Source of the DNA: Planctomycetota bacterium
GTDB taxonomy: Bacteria; Planctomycetota; Phycisphaerae; Phycisphaerales; SM1A02
DNA length: 56,585 bases
Reading direction: 5' to 3'
NCBI GenBank assembly: GCA_022568135.1
Contig: JADFFQ010000010.1
Location: 1-56,585 of the forward strand
A program made the translations under genes and the position numbers. Of the stretch, positions 19,687-27,800 are shown in pieces (positions within the stretch are counted from its first letter, which is position 1; each line of letters starts with the position of its first letter). The notes beneath the pieces are model-generated. The model worked only from the letters and a program-made list of their open reading frames with translations, did not search any database and had not been told where the DNA came from.

Positions 19687-21168
19687 ATGGACGATGACGC
19701 GACCATCCTGAGTCTTGTCGAAGCGCTGAAGCACCGCGAGATTTCGGCCGTACAACTCGTGCAGGACTGCTTTGAACGTATCGAACAACTCGATGAGAAG
19801 TTGCATTGCTTCCACGAAACATACCCCCAACGTGCGCTTCAGGCGGCGGAGTCGATCGACGGCGCACTAGAGGCCGGCGACGAACTGGGCCCGCTGGCCG
19901 GTGTGCCGATCGCGTTGAAGGACAATATCGTCACCAGCTTCGGCCACACCACGTGCAGCTCGCGCATCCTTGAAGACTTCAGCAGCCCATACACCAGTAC
20001 CGCCGCACAGCGATTGATTGATGCGGGCGCGATCGTCATCGGCAAGACCAACTGCGATGAGTTCGCGATGGGCTCGTCGTCGGAGCATTGCGCCTTCGGG
20101 GTGGTGTGCAACCCGTGGGACCTCACGCGAGTGCCCGGGGGATCGTCCGGAGGCAGTGCTGCGGCGGTCGCGGCGCGAATGTGCCCTGGGGCCCTGGGCT
20201 CAGACACCGGCGGGTCCATCCGCCAGCCGGCGTCGCTGTGCGGGGTCGTCGGCGTCAAGCCGACCTACGGCCGGGTCAGCCGGTTCGGCCTGGTCGCGTT
20301 CGGCTCCAGCCTCGATCAGATCGGGCCGTTGACGCGTTGCGTCAAGGACGCCGCCTGGTTGTTGCGCATCATCGCCGGGCCTGATCGCCGCGACTCCACC
20401 TGTGCCGACCTGGCCGTACCCGATTATCTCAACGGAATCGATCAGCCGCCGGAGAACTTGCGCATCGGCGTGCCCAAGCAGTACCTCAGCGAAAAGAACG
20501 AGCCGGCGGTGAACGAAGTGGTTCAGAGCGCGATCGAGCTGTATCGCGATCTCGGGGCCGAGATTGTCGACATTGATCTGCCGCTTACCGAGTACGGCAT
20601 TGCGACCTACTACGTCATCGCCCCAGCCGAGGCGTCGAGCAACCTGGCCCGCTATGACGGCATTCGCTACGGCCGGCGAGCCCATCTTGAGCCCGGCGAA
20701 GACCTCTACGATCTCTACGCCAAGAGCCGCGCCGAAGGATTCGGCCCGGAGGTGAAGCGGCGCATCATGTTGGGCACCTACGTGCTCAGCGCCGGCTACT
20801 ACGACGCTTATTACAAGCGCGCACTCCAAGTGCGCCGGCTCATCAAGCAGGAGTTCGACGCGGCATTCGAGAAGTGCCACGCGCTGCTGGGGCCGACGTC
20901 GCCCACGCCTGCGTTTGAAATCGGGGCCAAGGCCGATCCATTATCGATGTATCTGTGCGACGTGTACACCGCCAACACGAATATCGCGGGGATCTGCGGA
21001 ATCTCCATCCCCGCGGGCTTTGGGGAAGTTGATGGGAAACACCTGCCCATCGGGTTGCAGATTCAATGCAAGGCCTTTGACGAGGAGACGATGTTCCGCA
21101 TCGCCCGGATGTTCGAAGCCCGCACCGATTTCCACACCAAGCGCCCGCCGGATTTGGCAACGGTGTGA
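19687..21168 (+). CDS. gatA: Asp-tRNA(Asn)/Glu-tRNA(Gln) amidotransferase subunit A
   Basis: GatA is the glutaminase subunit: it releases ammonia that GatB uses to convert misacylated Glu-tRNA(Gln) or Asp-tRNA(Asn). The amidase-signature triad is complete: Lys78 in IALKDNIV, Ser153 in GGSSGGSAAA and Ser177 in GSDTGGSIRQP. The length of 493 residues is typical. The gene is paired with gatC and implies that Gln-tRNA and/or Asn-tRNA is made by the indirect route in this organism. The gene is followed by a MITE-like element and then by convergent genes on the opposite strand. Confidence 0.96.
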   Translation: MDDDATILSLVEALKHREISAVQLVQDCFERIEQLDEKLHCFHETYPQRALQAAESIDGALEAGDELGPLAGVPIALKDNIVTSFGHTTCSSRILEDFSSPYTSTAAQRLIDAGAIVIGKTNCDEFAMGSSSEHCAFGVVCNPWDLTRVPGGSSGGSAAAVAARMCPGALGSDTGGSIRQPASLCGVVGVKPTYGRVSRFGLVAFGSSLDQIGPLTRCVKDAAWLLRIIAGPDRRDSTCADLAVPDYLNGIDQPPENLRIGVPKQYLSEKNEPAVNEVVQSAIELYRDLGAEIVDIDLPLTEYGIATYYVIAPAEASSNLARYDGIRYGRRAHLEPGEDLYDLYAKSRAEGFGPEVKRRIMLGTYVLSAGYYDAYYKRALQVRRLIKQEFDAAFEKCHALLGPTSPTPAFEIGAKADPLSMYLCDVYTANTNIAGICGISIPAGFGEVDGKHLPIGLQIQCKAFDEETMFRIARMFEARTDFHTKRPPDLATV

Positions 21169-21185
21169 CGCAGCGCATCGGGCGA

Positions 21186-21318
21186 GCCGGCCCAGCGAGC
21201 CGGCTTGTCCTCAACCCCAGCGAGCCGGCTTGTGCCAAGCCGGTGGACTTCCGAATTGCGGATGGCCTCCGTATGCCCAAGATCACCCGGGCTGGGGATA
21301 CCGGCGCGGCGCTGGGCC
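21186..21318. mobile_element. MITE-like element, degenerate copy A
   Basis: This non-coding stretch shares its first 29 bases exactly with copy B at 25832-25860 (starting GCCGGCCCAGCGAGCC) and then about 60 further bases imperfectly (CCGAAT, GCGGATGG, AAGATCAC). It contains an internal duplication of CCCAGCGAGCCGGCTTGT. The right end, GCGCTGGGCC (21309-21318), is a decayed inverted copy of the left end. Both copies lie in the same orientation and flank the kinase/sigma block. Confidence 0.5.
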
Positions 21319-21353
21319 TGCTACCGGGAATCTGATCCAGCCGGTGTGAGAGT

Positions 21354-24300
21354 CTAATCACTGCCAGAGCGGCCAGTGTCGCGTGCCTGCTTGCGGATCG
21401 CCGAGCATCGCTTGAGGACGAGGTTGATCGCCGCACGGCGGTGCGGCTCGCTCAGTGACGCGTCTGTTCTCACCCGATCGGCAACGGCCGAGCAGTCCAG
21501 TCCCTTGCGGAACAGTTTCTCGACAAGGGAGCGAATCGTCTCCCTGTCACGACGTGCCTCGTCGCGCTCGGCTATGCGGTCACGGTACGCAACGGTATCC
21601 CACAGCCGCAGCTTGCTGCGAAAATACCCCAGCGAGGCGATGCGCGACCCATCCGGGCTGAACGCGACCGAGGTGACGCTGTACTCGTGCCCGCGGAGGA
21701 CGAGAAGCTCCTCCCCGCTGGCGGCATCCCACAGCCGCACCGTCCTGTCCAGCGACCCCGAGGCGATCCGCGACCCGTCCGGGCTGAACGCGACCGAGAG
21801 AATCAAGTCCTCGTGTCCGCGGAGGACGGCGAATTCCTCCCCGCTGGCGGCGTCCCACAGCCGCACGGTCTTGTCCCACGACCCCGACGCGATGCGCGAC
21901 CCGTCCGGGCTGAACGCGACCGAGGTAACGCTGTCCTCGTGCCCACGGAGGACACGGAGCTCGTCTCCTGTCGAGGCGTCCCACAGCCGGACGGTATTGT
22001 CCTTCGACTCCGCGCCCCCCGCCGAGTACGCCCCGCCCCCGGAGGCGATGCGCGATCCGTCCGGGCTGAATGCGACCGATTTAACCTCGTCTTCGTGCCC
22101 GCGGAGGACGAGAAGCTCGTCGCCGGTCGATGCGTCCCACAGCCGCAGCGTTTCCGTCCCGGAGACGATCCGTGACCCGTCCGGGCTGAACGCGATCGAA
22201 TTCACTATAAACTTTTCGTGGCGGAGGACGGCGAGCTGCTCGCAGCTTGTCGTGTCCCACAGCCGCACCGTCGCGTCCCACCCCCCCGACGCGATCCGCG
22301 ACCCGTCCGGGCTGAACGCGACCGAGTGGACATCGCCGCTGTGCCCGCGGAGATCCGCGAGCTCCTCCCCGCTGCTGGCGTCCCACAACCGCACCGCCCC
22401 GTTTTTTCCGGCCGAGGCGATCTGCGACCCGTCCGGGCTGAACGCGAACGACAAGGCCCAGGCGCCGAGGTCGGCGACTTCCTCGCGGCTCGAGGCGTCC
22501 CACAGCCGCACCGTGTGGTCCCACGACCCCGACGCGATGCGCGACCCGTCCGGGCTGAACGCGACCGACAAGACGCCGCTCTCGTGCCCACGGAGAACCG
22601 CGAGCTCCTCCCCGCTGGCGGCGTCCCACAGCCGCACCGTCTTGTCGCCCGACCCCGACGCGATCCGCGACCCGTCCGGGCTGAACGCGACCGACCAGAC
22701 GAAGTGGTCGTGGCCGGAGAGAACCGCGAGCTCCTCCCCGCTGCTGGTGTCCCACAGCCGCACAGTCTTGTTCCTCAACGTCGAGGCACTGCGCGACCCA
22801 TCCGGGCTGAACGCCTCCGGGGAGTGCCCGCGGAGGACGGCGAGCTCCTCGCCGCTGCTGGCGTCCCACAGCCGCAGCGTCGCACCCCCCGACCCCGAGG
22901 CGATGCGCGACCCGTCCGGGCTGAACGCGACCAAGTAGATATATCGCTCGTGCCGGAGAACCGCGAGCTCCTCCCCGCTGGCGGCGTCCCACAGCCGCAC
23001 CGTCTTATCCCCCGACCCCGACGCGATCCGCGACCCGTCCGGGCTGAACGCGACCGACTTGACATATTCCTCGTGCCCCCGGAGGACGGCGAGCTCCTTC
23101 CCGCTGGCGGTGTCCCACAGCCGCACCGTTTTGTCCTGCGAGCCCGAGGCGATCCGCGACCCATCCGGGCTGAACACGACCGACCGGACATATCCCTCGT
23201 GCCCGCGGAAAACGGCGAGTTCCTTCCCGCTGGCGGTGTCCCACAGGCGCACCGTTTTGTCCCCCGAGCCCGAGGCGATCCGCGTCCCGTCCGGGCTGAA
23301 CGCGACTGACCAGACCTGGCTCTCGTGCCCGCGGAGAACGGCGAGGCTTTGGTCGAGTTGCGCGTGAAGGTACTTCCACTCCCAGCGCCGCAGCTCGGCG
23401 GGCGCCTGATCGAGCAAAGCTCCGGCGTAACGGACATCGTTGGCCTGAATACTTGCCTGGGCACCTCTGATGCTGGCGAGATAGGATTGCTGCCGGGCCT
23501 CGTGGGATGCCTGTTCCGCTTGCTGCTTCTGTTTCTCCGCTTCATCGCGTGAAGCGTTGGCCTTCTGCTCCTGCGCTTGAGCCAGTTTCAGATTGTCCTG
23601 TGCCTCGGTCGTTTTCTCTTCCGCGATCTGACGATGCTTTACCTCGGCATCGCGCGCCTGTTCCGCGAGTTGACGCTGCTGCGACTCGGCTTGTTTGGCT
23701 GCTTGTTCACGGAACAAGCCCCATGTCGTGCCCGCAATTCCCGCCAGCAACAGCGCCAGGACCGCACACGCCGTCATCACACCCGTGCGATTTCTTCGCA
23801 CGAACTTACTCAAGCGATACGTGGCGCTGGGCGGACCCGCTACCACGGGTTCGTCGTCGAGGTGACGTTGCACATCGGCGGCGAACCCCGCGGCCGTGTC
23901 GTAGCGCCGCGTGCGGTCCTTCTCCAGGGCCTTCATGATGATCCAGTCCAGGTCGCCGCGGAGGTCGCGGATGAGCGTGCGGGGATCAGCGCGGCGGTGC
24001 TGGGCGATTGCTGCGACGGATGATTCACGATCGCCCTCACCCCCGGCCCCTCTCCCGGGGGGAGAGGGGAGGTCACCCTCACCCCGGCCCTCTCCCTCAA
24101 GGGAGAGGGAGGAGAGACGGGTGCTCGGCTTGTGCGGTTCTTCTTCACGAATGATCCGCTGAATCTCGTTGAGCCCCGCTTCGCGCAGCCGCTTGGGGTC
24201 AAACGGCGTCGTCCCGGTGAGCAGTTCGTACAGCAGCACGCCCAGCGCGTAGATGTCGCTTCGCGTATCGATATCCAGCCCGCTCATCTCCGCCTGCTCC

Positions 24301-25073
24301 GGCGACATGTACTGGGGCGTGCCCACCATCTGGCGGTGCTCGGTGAACAGCGTCTTCTCCGTCAGCTCCGCGTTGGTCGCCTTGGCGATCCCGAAGTCGA
24401 TCACCTTGGGAACCGGCTGGCCATCGTGCAGGGTCACCAGGACGTTGGACGGCTTGATGTCGCGGTGGATGATGCCCTTCTGGTGGGCGTGCTGCACCGC
24501 GGCGCAGACGAGCTTGAACAGGTCGAGCCGCTGGTGGACGGTCAGGTGGTTCTGGTCGCAGTATTCCGTGATCGGAATGCCCTTGACCAGCTCCATGACG
24601 AAGTAGGGTCGGCCGGTCTCGGTGGCGCCGGCATCGAGCACCGTGGCGATGTTGGGATGAGCCATCATGGCCAGGGCTTGCCGCTCGGCTTCGAAGCGGG
24701 CGATGACCTGCTTGGTGTCCATGCCGAGCTTGATGATCTTCAGGGCGACGCGGCGTTTGACCGGCTTCTTCTGCTCAGCCATCCAGACGGCGCCGAAGCC
24801 GCCTTCGCCGATGGGCTGCAGGAGCTTGTAGCGGCCGATCATGGCGCCCGCCTGCTCGTGCGGCGCAGCCACGATCGTCGCATTGCCTTCGTCACCGGCC
24901 GACGCAAGAAACGACCCTGCCTCGGCGTCCGCCTGGAGCAGCGCCTCGACCTTCGCGCGCAGCGCGGCATCGTTGCCGCAGGCGCCCCGAAGATATCCAT
25001 CACGCTCGCTGGGTGACTCAATCGCGCGAGCTTCGTGGAATACCTGCTCGGGGCTGGTGTGACCGCTGGTCAT
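21354..25073 (-). CDS. Ser/Thr protein kinase fused to 14 WD40 repeats
   Basis: The protein has 1239 residues. A Hanks-type kinase occupies about 80-410: glycine loop GEGGFGAVW (89-97), Lys112 in [14 protein letters not shown] (203-210) and DFG (226-228). An in-frame low-complexity insert (about 322-349) lies in the late C-lobe. A membrane helix (about 430-453) precedes a Gln/Glu/Ala-rich coiled coil, then 14 WD40 repeats, enough for two seven-bladed propellers, and a charged tail. The kinase would be cytoplasmic and the propellers on the far side of the membrane, probably as a binding platform. The ECF sigma gene lies 75 bases upstream in the same direction, a pairing common in planctomycetes that suggests a signalling cascade. 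The substrate is unknown. Confidence 0.93.
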   Translation of the reverse strand: MTSGHTSPEQVFHEARAIESPSERDGYLRGACGNDAALRAKVEALLQADAEAGSFLASAGDEGNATIVAAPHEQAGAMIGRYKLLQPIGEGGFGAVWMAEQKKPVKRRVALKIIKLGMDTKQVIARFEAERQALAMMAHPNIATVLDAGATETGRPYFVMELVKGIPITEYCDQNHLTVHQRLDLFKLVCAAVQHAHQKGIIHRDIKPSNVLVTLHDGQPVPKVIDFGIAKATNAELTEKTLFTEHRQMVGTPQYMSPEQAEMSGLDIDTRSDIYALGVLLYELLTGTTPFDPKRLREAGLNEIQRIIREEEPHKPSTRLSSLSLEGEGRGEGDLPSPPGRGAGGEGDRESSVAAIAQHRRADPRTLIRDLRGDLDWIIMKALEKDRTRRYDTAAGFAADVQRHLDDEPVVAGPPSATYRLSKFVRRNRTGVMTACAVLALLLAGIAGTTWGLFREQAAKQAESQQRQLAEQARDAEVKHRQIAEEKTTEAQDNLKLAQAQEQKANASRDEAEKQKQQAEQASHEARQQSYLASIRGAQASIQANDVRYAGALLDQAPAELRRWEWKYLHAQLDQSLAVLRGHESQVWSVAFSPDGTRIASGSGDKTVRLWDTASGKELAVFRGHEGYVRSVVFSPDGSRIASGSQDKTVRLWDTASGKELAVLRGHEEYVKSVAFSPDGSRIASGSGDKTVRLWDAASGEELAVLRHERYIYLVAFSPDGSRIASGSGGATLRLWDASSGEELAVLRGHSPEAFSPDGSRSASTLRNKTVRLWDTSSGEELAVLSGHDHFVWSVAFSPDGSRIASGSGDKTVRLWDAASGEELAVLRGHESGVLSVAFSPDGSRIASGSWDHTVRLWDASSREEVADLGAWALSFAFSPDGSQIASAGKNGAVRLWDASSGEELADLRGHSGDVHSVAFSPDGSRIASGGWDATVRLWDTTSCEQLAVLRHEKFIVNSIAFSPDGSRIVSGTETLRLWDASTGDELLVLRGHEDEVKSVAFSPDGSRIASGGGAYSAGGAESKDNTVRLWDASTGDELRVLRGHEDSVTSVAFSPDGSRIASGSWDKTVRLWDAASGEEFAVLRGHEDLILSVAFSPDGSRIASGSLDRTVRLWDAASGEELLVLRGHEYSVTSVAFSPDGSRIASLGYFRSKLRLWDTVAYRDRIAERDEARRDRETIRSLVEKLFRKGLDCSAVADRVRTDASLSEPHRRAAINLVLKRCSAIRKQARDTGRSGSD
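21598..23355. repeat. tandem WD40-encoding DNA repeats
   Basis: About 14 units of roughly 120-130 bases encode the WD40 blades. Several units are nearly identical at the DNA level, with the core GACCCGTCCGGGCTGAACGC recurring. The periodicity also opens long frames on the other strand, which I do not regard as genes. Confidence 0.9.
24034..24110. repeat. palindromic CCCTCTCCC element inserted in the kinase gene
   Basis: Two perfect 10-bp hairpins stand side by side: CCCCTCTCCC/GGGAGAGGGG (24047-24069) and CCCTCTCCCT/AGGGAGAGGG (24088-24109). Each is introduced by CCCTCACCCC(C)GGCC. They encode the kinase segment reading [12 protein letters not shown] and [14 protein letters not shown] recall this element as a common dispersed intergenic repeat in environmental genomes. 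Confidence 0.8.
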
Positions 25074-25148
25074 GGTTAGGCTCCGAACACTAATGCGAGA
25101 ATAGCGGCTGGATCACCCCACCCCGGTGCAAAGAATCCGAAGCTCGCA

Positions 25149-25706
25149 TTATTCCTCCCGCCGGAGCTCGTTGTAGAGCCAGGCGCGAGCGTAGGCCCAG
25201 TGGCGGTCCGCGGTCGTGGTCGAGATGCCCAGCACTGTGGCCGCCTGCGGCAGGCTCAGCCCGGCGAAGAAGCGGAGCTTGACCAGGTCGGCCTTGGCCG
25301 GGTCCTCTTCGGCCAGGCGTCCGAGGGCCTCGTCCAGGTCGAGGATCTCCTGCGGCACCGCGTCGAGCGTGACCTGGTCTCCCGTCAGCGAAACCCTGGC
25401 TCGCCCGCCGCCGCGCTTGACAGCTCCCTTGGCCCGGGCACGGTCGATGAGAATGCGCCGCATCGCCTCGGCTGCGGCCGCGAAGAAGTGACCTCGGCCG
25501 TCCCAATCGCAATGTTCGCCGCCGATCAGTCGCAGGTACGCCTCGTGAACCAGTGCCGTCGCCTGGAGCGTCTGGCCCGGCGACTCCCTGGCCATTCGAT
25601 ATTCCGCTAGCGCGCGCAGCTCGTTGTAGACGATCGGCAGTAGCTCATCAACGGCGCGAGTGTCGCCGCCTTCGATAGCGGCCAGGATGCGGGTGACATC
25701 AGTCAT
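25149..25706 (-). CDS. ECF-type RNA polymerase sigma factor
   Basis: The protein has 185 residues. Region 2 spans about 10-85 (AVDELLPIVYNELRALAEYRM through RGHFFAAAAEAMRRILIDRAR), and region 4 spans about 125-180 with the helix-turn-helix LSLPQAATVLGISTTTADRHW. The pattern QATALVHEAYLRL matches the sigma-70 subfamily that planctomycetes and acidobacteria place beside Ser/Thr kinases. It would direct RNA polymerase to a small regulon, and its activity may be set by the neighbouring kinase rather than by an anti-sigma factor, since none is present. The stop lies 75 bases before the kinase start, so one transcript is likely. Confidence 0.9.
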   Translation of the reverse strand: MTDVTRILAAIEGGDTRAVDELLPIVYNELRALAEYRMARESPGQTLQATALVHEAYLRLIGGEHCDWDGRGHFFAAAAEAMRRILIDRARAKGAVKRGGGRARVSLTGDQVTLDAVPQEILDLDEALGRLAEEDPAKADLVKLRFFAGLSLPQAATVLGISTTTADRHWAYARAWLYNELRREE

Positions 25707-25831
25707 GGGTCCGTGATGAACTTGCGCAAACGGCGGCCGCAGCTCGAACCGGCAAACCGCCGGCCTTTCAGTGTCCCACAGCGCGTAGCTCGAAACAAGT
25801 GTGCTCCTCGTGATCCGATTGATCCGGGCGT

Positions 25832-25941
25832 GCCGGCCCAGCGAGCCGGCTTGTCCTCAAGCCGGGTGACTCCCGAATCGCGGATGGGTTGCGCTGGTCG
25901 AAGATCACTCAGGCTGGCGACAGCCCTGCTCGCTGGGCCGG
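25832..25941. mobile_element. MITE-like element, copy B with terminal inverted repeats
   Basis: The left end, CCGGCCCAGCGAGC (25833-25846), is repeated inverted at the right end as GCTCGCTGGGCCGG (25927-25940). These 14-bp terminal inverted repeats bound a roughly 110-bp non-coding unit. No target-site duplication is obvious. The right end abuts TATATT (25943-25948), only 11 bases before the ROK start, so the element may influence that promoter. Confidence 0.55.
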
Positions 25942-25958
25942 GTATATTGACGCGCATC

Positions 25959-26939
25959 ATGAGCGAAGCCTCCACCGGCGCCGTGGTCGTCGGCATCGAC
26001 ATGGGCGGGACAAACATGCAGTTCGGCGTCGTCGATGCCGGCAACACCATCATTGGCCGAGCCCGGGGCAAGACCGAAGCGGATCGGGGCCAAGACCGCG
26101 TCATCAATAACATCGTCAGGGGCATCCACGAGGCATGTGATCAGGCGGGGATCCCGCCGAATGATCTCGCGGCGATCGGCGTTGCCGCCGCGGGAGCCAT
26201 CGACATCCCGCGCGGTGTGATTCTCGATGCGCCCAACCTGAACTGGACCGATGTACCGCTGCGTGACATTCTGCTGCGAGAGCTTGGCCAGCCAATCGTG
26301 CTGGACAACGACGTCAACGGCGCCGCGTGGGGCGAGCACCGTCTCGGAGCCGGGCGGGGCCGGGGCGACATGTTGGCCGTCTGGATCGGCACCGGCATCG
26401 GCGGCGGACTGGTGCTCGACGGCCGGATCTATCACGGCCGCTTCTTCACCGCCGGCGAGATCGGAAACACCATCATCACTCCCGACCAAGGCAACGGCGA
26501 GCAGAAGCTTGAAGATCGCTGCAGCCGCACGGGGATGTCGCGCGCGCTGCGCCGGCTGATGCCGCAATATCCTGATTCGATTCTGCATCGGCTGATCCCG
26601 GAGCCCCAGGAGACCATCGGCTCGGAAATCTTGGCGCAAGCCTATCGCCAGGGCGATGCGCTTACGTGTCGTGTGGTCAACCAGGCCGCCAATCTGCTGG
26701 GCATCGCCATCGCCAACTGGGTAACGGTTCTCAGTCTCGACACCGTCATCATGGGCGGCGGCGTCACGGAAGCGCTGGGTGAGCCCTACATGGACCGAAT
26801 CCGAGAGAGTTTCGCGAAGCACGTGTTCCCCCAGCGGTGCCGAGCGTGTCAGCTGGTGATGACCAGGCTTGCCGACGACGCCGGTCTACTGGGGGCCGCG
26901 CTGCTCGCCCGAGACGCGATCGCCAGCAAAGCGAAGTGA
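25959..26939 (+). CDS. ROK-family sugar kinase (glucokinase-like)
   Basis: The 326-residue product has the phosphate loop GIDMGGTNMQFGVV (about 12-25), a catalytic-Asp block VLDNDVNGAAWGEH and the second phosphate motif VWIGTGIGGGLVLDG. It would phosphorylate a hexose with ATP. The zinc motif CxCGxxGC, usual in ROK proteins after the GHT segment, is missing. The corresponding stretch reads GNTIITPDQG and then DRCSRTGMS, with a single Cys. Start ATG 25959 is preferred because homology begins here, and the longer open frame runs through a MITE-like repeat. A TATATT only 11 bases upstream suggests a leaderless or very short-leader transcript. Confidence 0.85.
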   Translation: MSEASTGAVVVGIDMGGTNMQFGVVDAGNTIIGRARGKTEADRGQDRVINNIVRGIHEACDQAGIPPNDLAAIGVAAAGAIDIPRGVILDAPNLNWTDVPLRDILLRELGQPIVLDNDVNGAAWGEHRLGAGRGRGDMLAVWIGTGIGGGLVLDGRIYHGRFFTAGEIGNTIITPDQGNGEQKLEDRCSRTGMSRALRRLMPQYPDSILHRLIPEPQETIGSEILAQAYRQGDALTCRVVNQAANLLGIAIANWVTVLSLDTVIMGGGVTEALGEPYMDRIRESFAKHVFPQRCRACQLVMTRLADDAGLLGAALLARDAIASKAK

Positions 26940-26963
26940 GGGGACTCAGGTCCGCGCCGCCGG

Positions 26964-27542
26964 TCATTCATCCTGATCATTGAATCCGCGCTTGCGGCCG
27001 AACGCCTTCATCTGCCGCCTTAGCGCCGCCAGCAGATTGTTTTTCTGCTCGATGCGATTCGGATTCTCCGGGAAGCGCCCGATCCAGCCGTCGGCCACAT
27101 ACACGGTAGCGCCCCCCACCCGACAGACGATGAGCTCGCCCGGCCGGTCTTCGACCGTGCGAAGATGAAAGCGATATACGTAGGGCGCTTCCTTGGAGTG
27201 CACGACGGCCATCAGAACCTCGGTCTGGACGACGGCCATCTCGATTCCCTGCTCGCCGCAAGCGGCGGCGACGGCTCGGGGCACATCAGACCACCGCATC
27301 CCCAGCGGCGCGGGGGCGGGCGGGTTGACCACGGTCCGGCCGACGGCGATCGACCGCATTGCGGCCAGCGCCTCGACCTGATCCGCTTTGCTGAGCAGCA
27401 GCTTTTGGCGCTGCTCCTGCGGGTCCCAGCGCTCTTTGGACAGCACCACCGGGGGCTGGCTACAACCCCCAACCAGGGCCAGGGCGACCATGGGCAGGAA
27501 TCGCCCGCGGCCGGCCAGGGGCCTTGTACAATGAGCGTTCAC
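26964..27542 (-). CDS. hypothetical lipoprotein
   Basis: From the GTG at 27542 the product has 192 residues, with a basic start, a hydrophobic stretch MVALALVG and a lipobox-like VGGC. This would make it a lipid-anchored envelope protein. The mature part contains a mixed alpha/beta segment (RTVVNPPAPAPLGMRW, VYRFHLRTVEDRPGELIVCRVGG) and a charged C-terminal helix with FGRKRGFNDQDE. I recognise no family. An ATG at 27491 would remove the positively charged n-region and is less likely. It is convergent with the ROK kinase, and its upstream region is shared with divergent pgpH. Confidence 0.6.
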   Translation of the reverse strand: MNAHCTRPLAGRGRFLPMVALALVGGCSQPPVVLSKERWDPQEQRQKLLLSKADQVEALAAMRSIAVGRTVVNPPAPAPLGMRWSDVPRAVAAACGEQGIEMAVVQTEVLMAVVHSKEAPYVYRFHLRTVEDRPGELIVCRVGGATVYVADGWIGRFPENPNRIEQKNNLLAALRRQMKAFGRKRGFNDQDE

Positions 27543-27800
27543 GCCCCGGCGCCCCCACGGCCGGGAACACCCCGTTTTCCTTGCCTGGCATTGCACTGCG
27601 ATAACCGCTCTAACAGGAATCGTGCCAAAGAATGGTCCCATGCGGCCTGGATGTCAACCAGGAGCCAGCCGATGACCCCCCGCCGGTGCTCGGCATGACA
27701 CATTCGCCTGGGCGACCCTAGATGTCGAAACCCGTCAAGCCGATAACGTGTAGATGCCAGCCTCGGCCGCCGAGCGGGACCTGACCGGAGTGTGGGCACG

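Noticed and set aside
21376-22938. A 520-residue open frame opposite the kinase-WD40 gene
   Set aside because: It is the antisense shadow of the WD40 repeats. Its Ser/Arg/Pro-rich periodic sequence has no family motif, and the other strand encodes perfect WD40 blades.
21598-23355. Regular repeats that could suggest a CRISPR array
   Set aside because: The units are about 126 bases, in frame, and encode WD40 blades. There are no short repeats with unique 30-40-base spacers and no cas genes.
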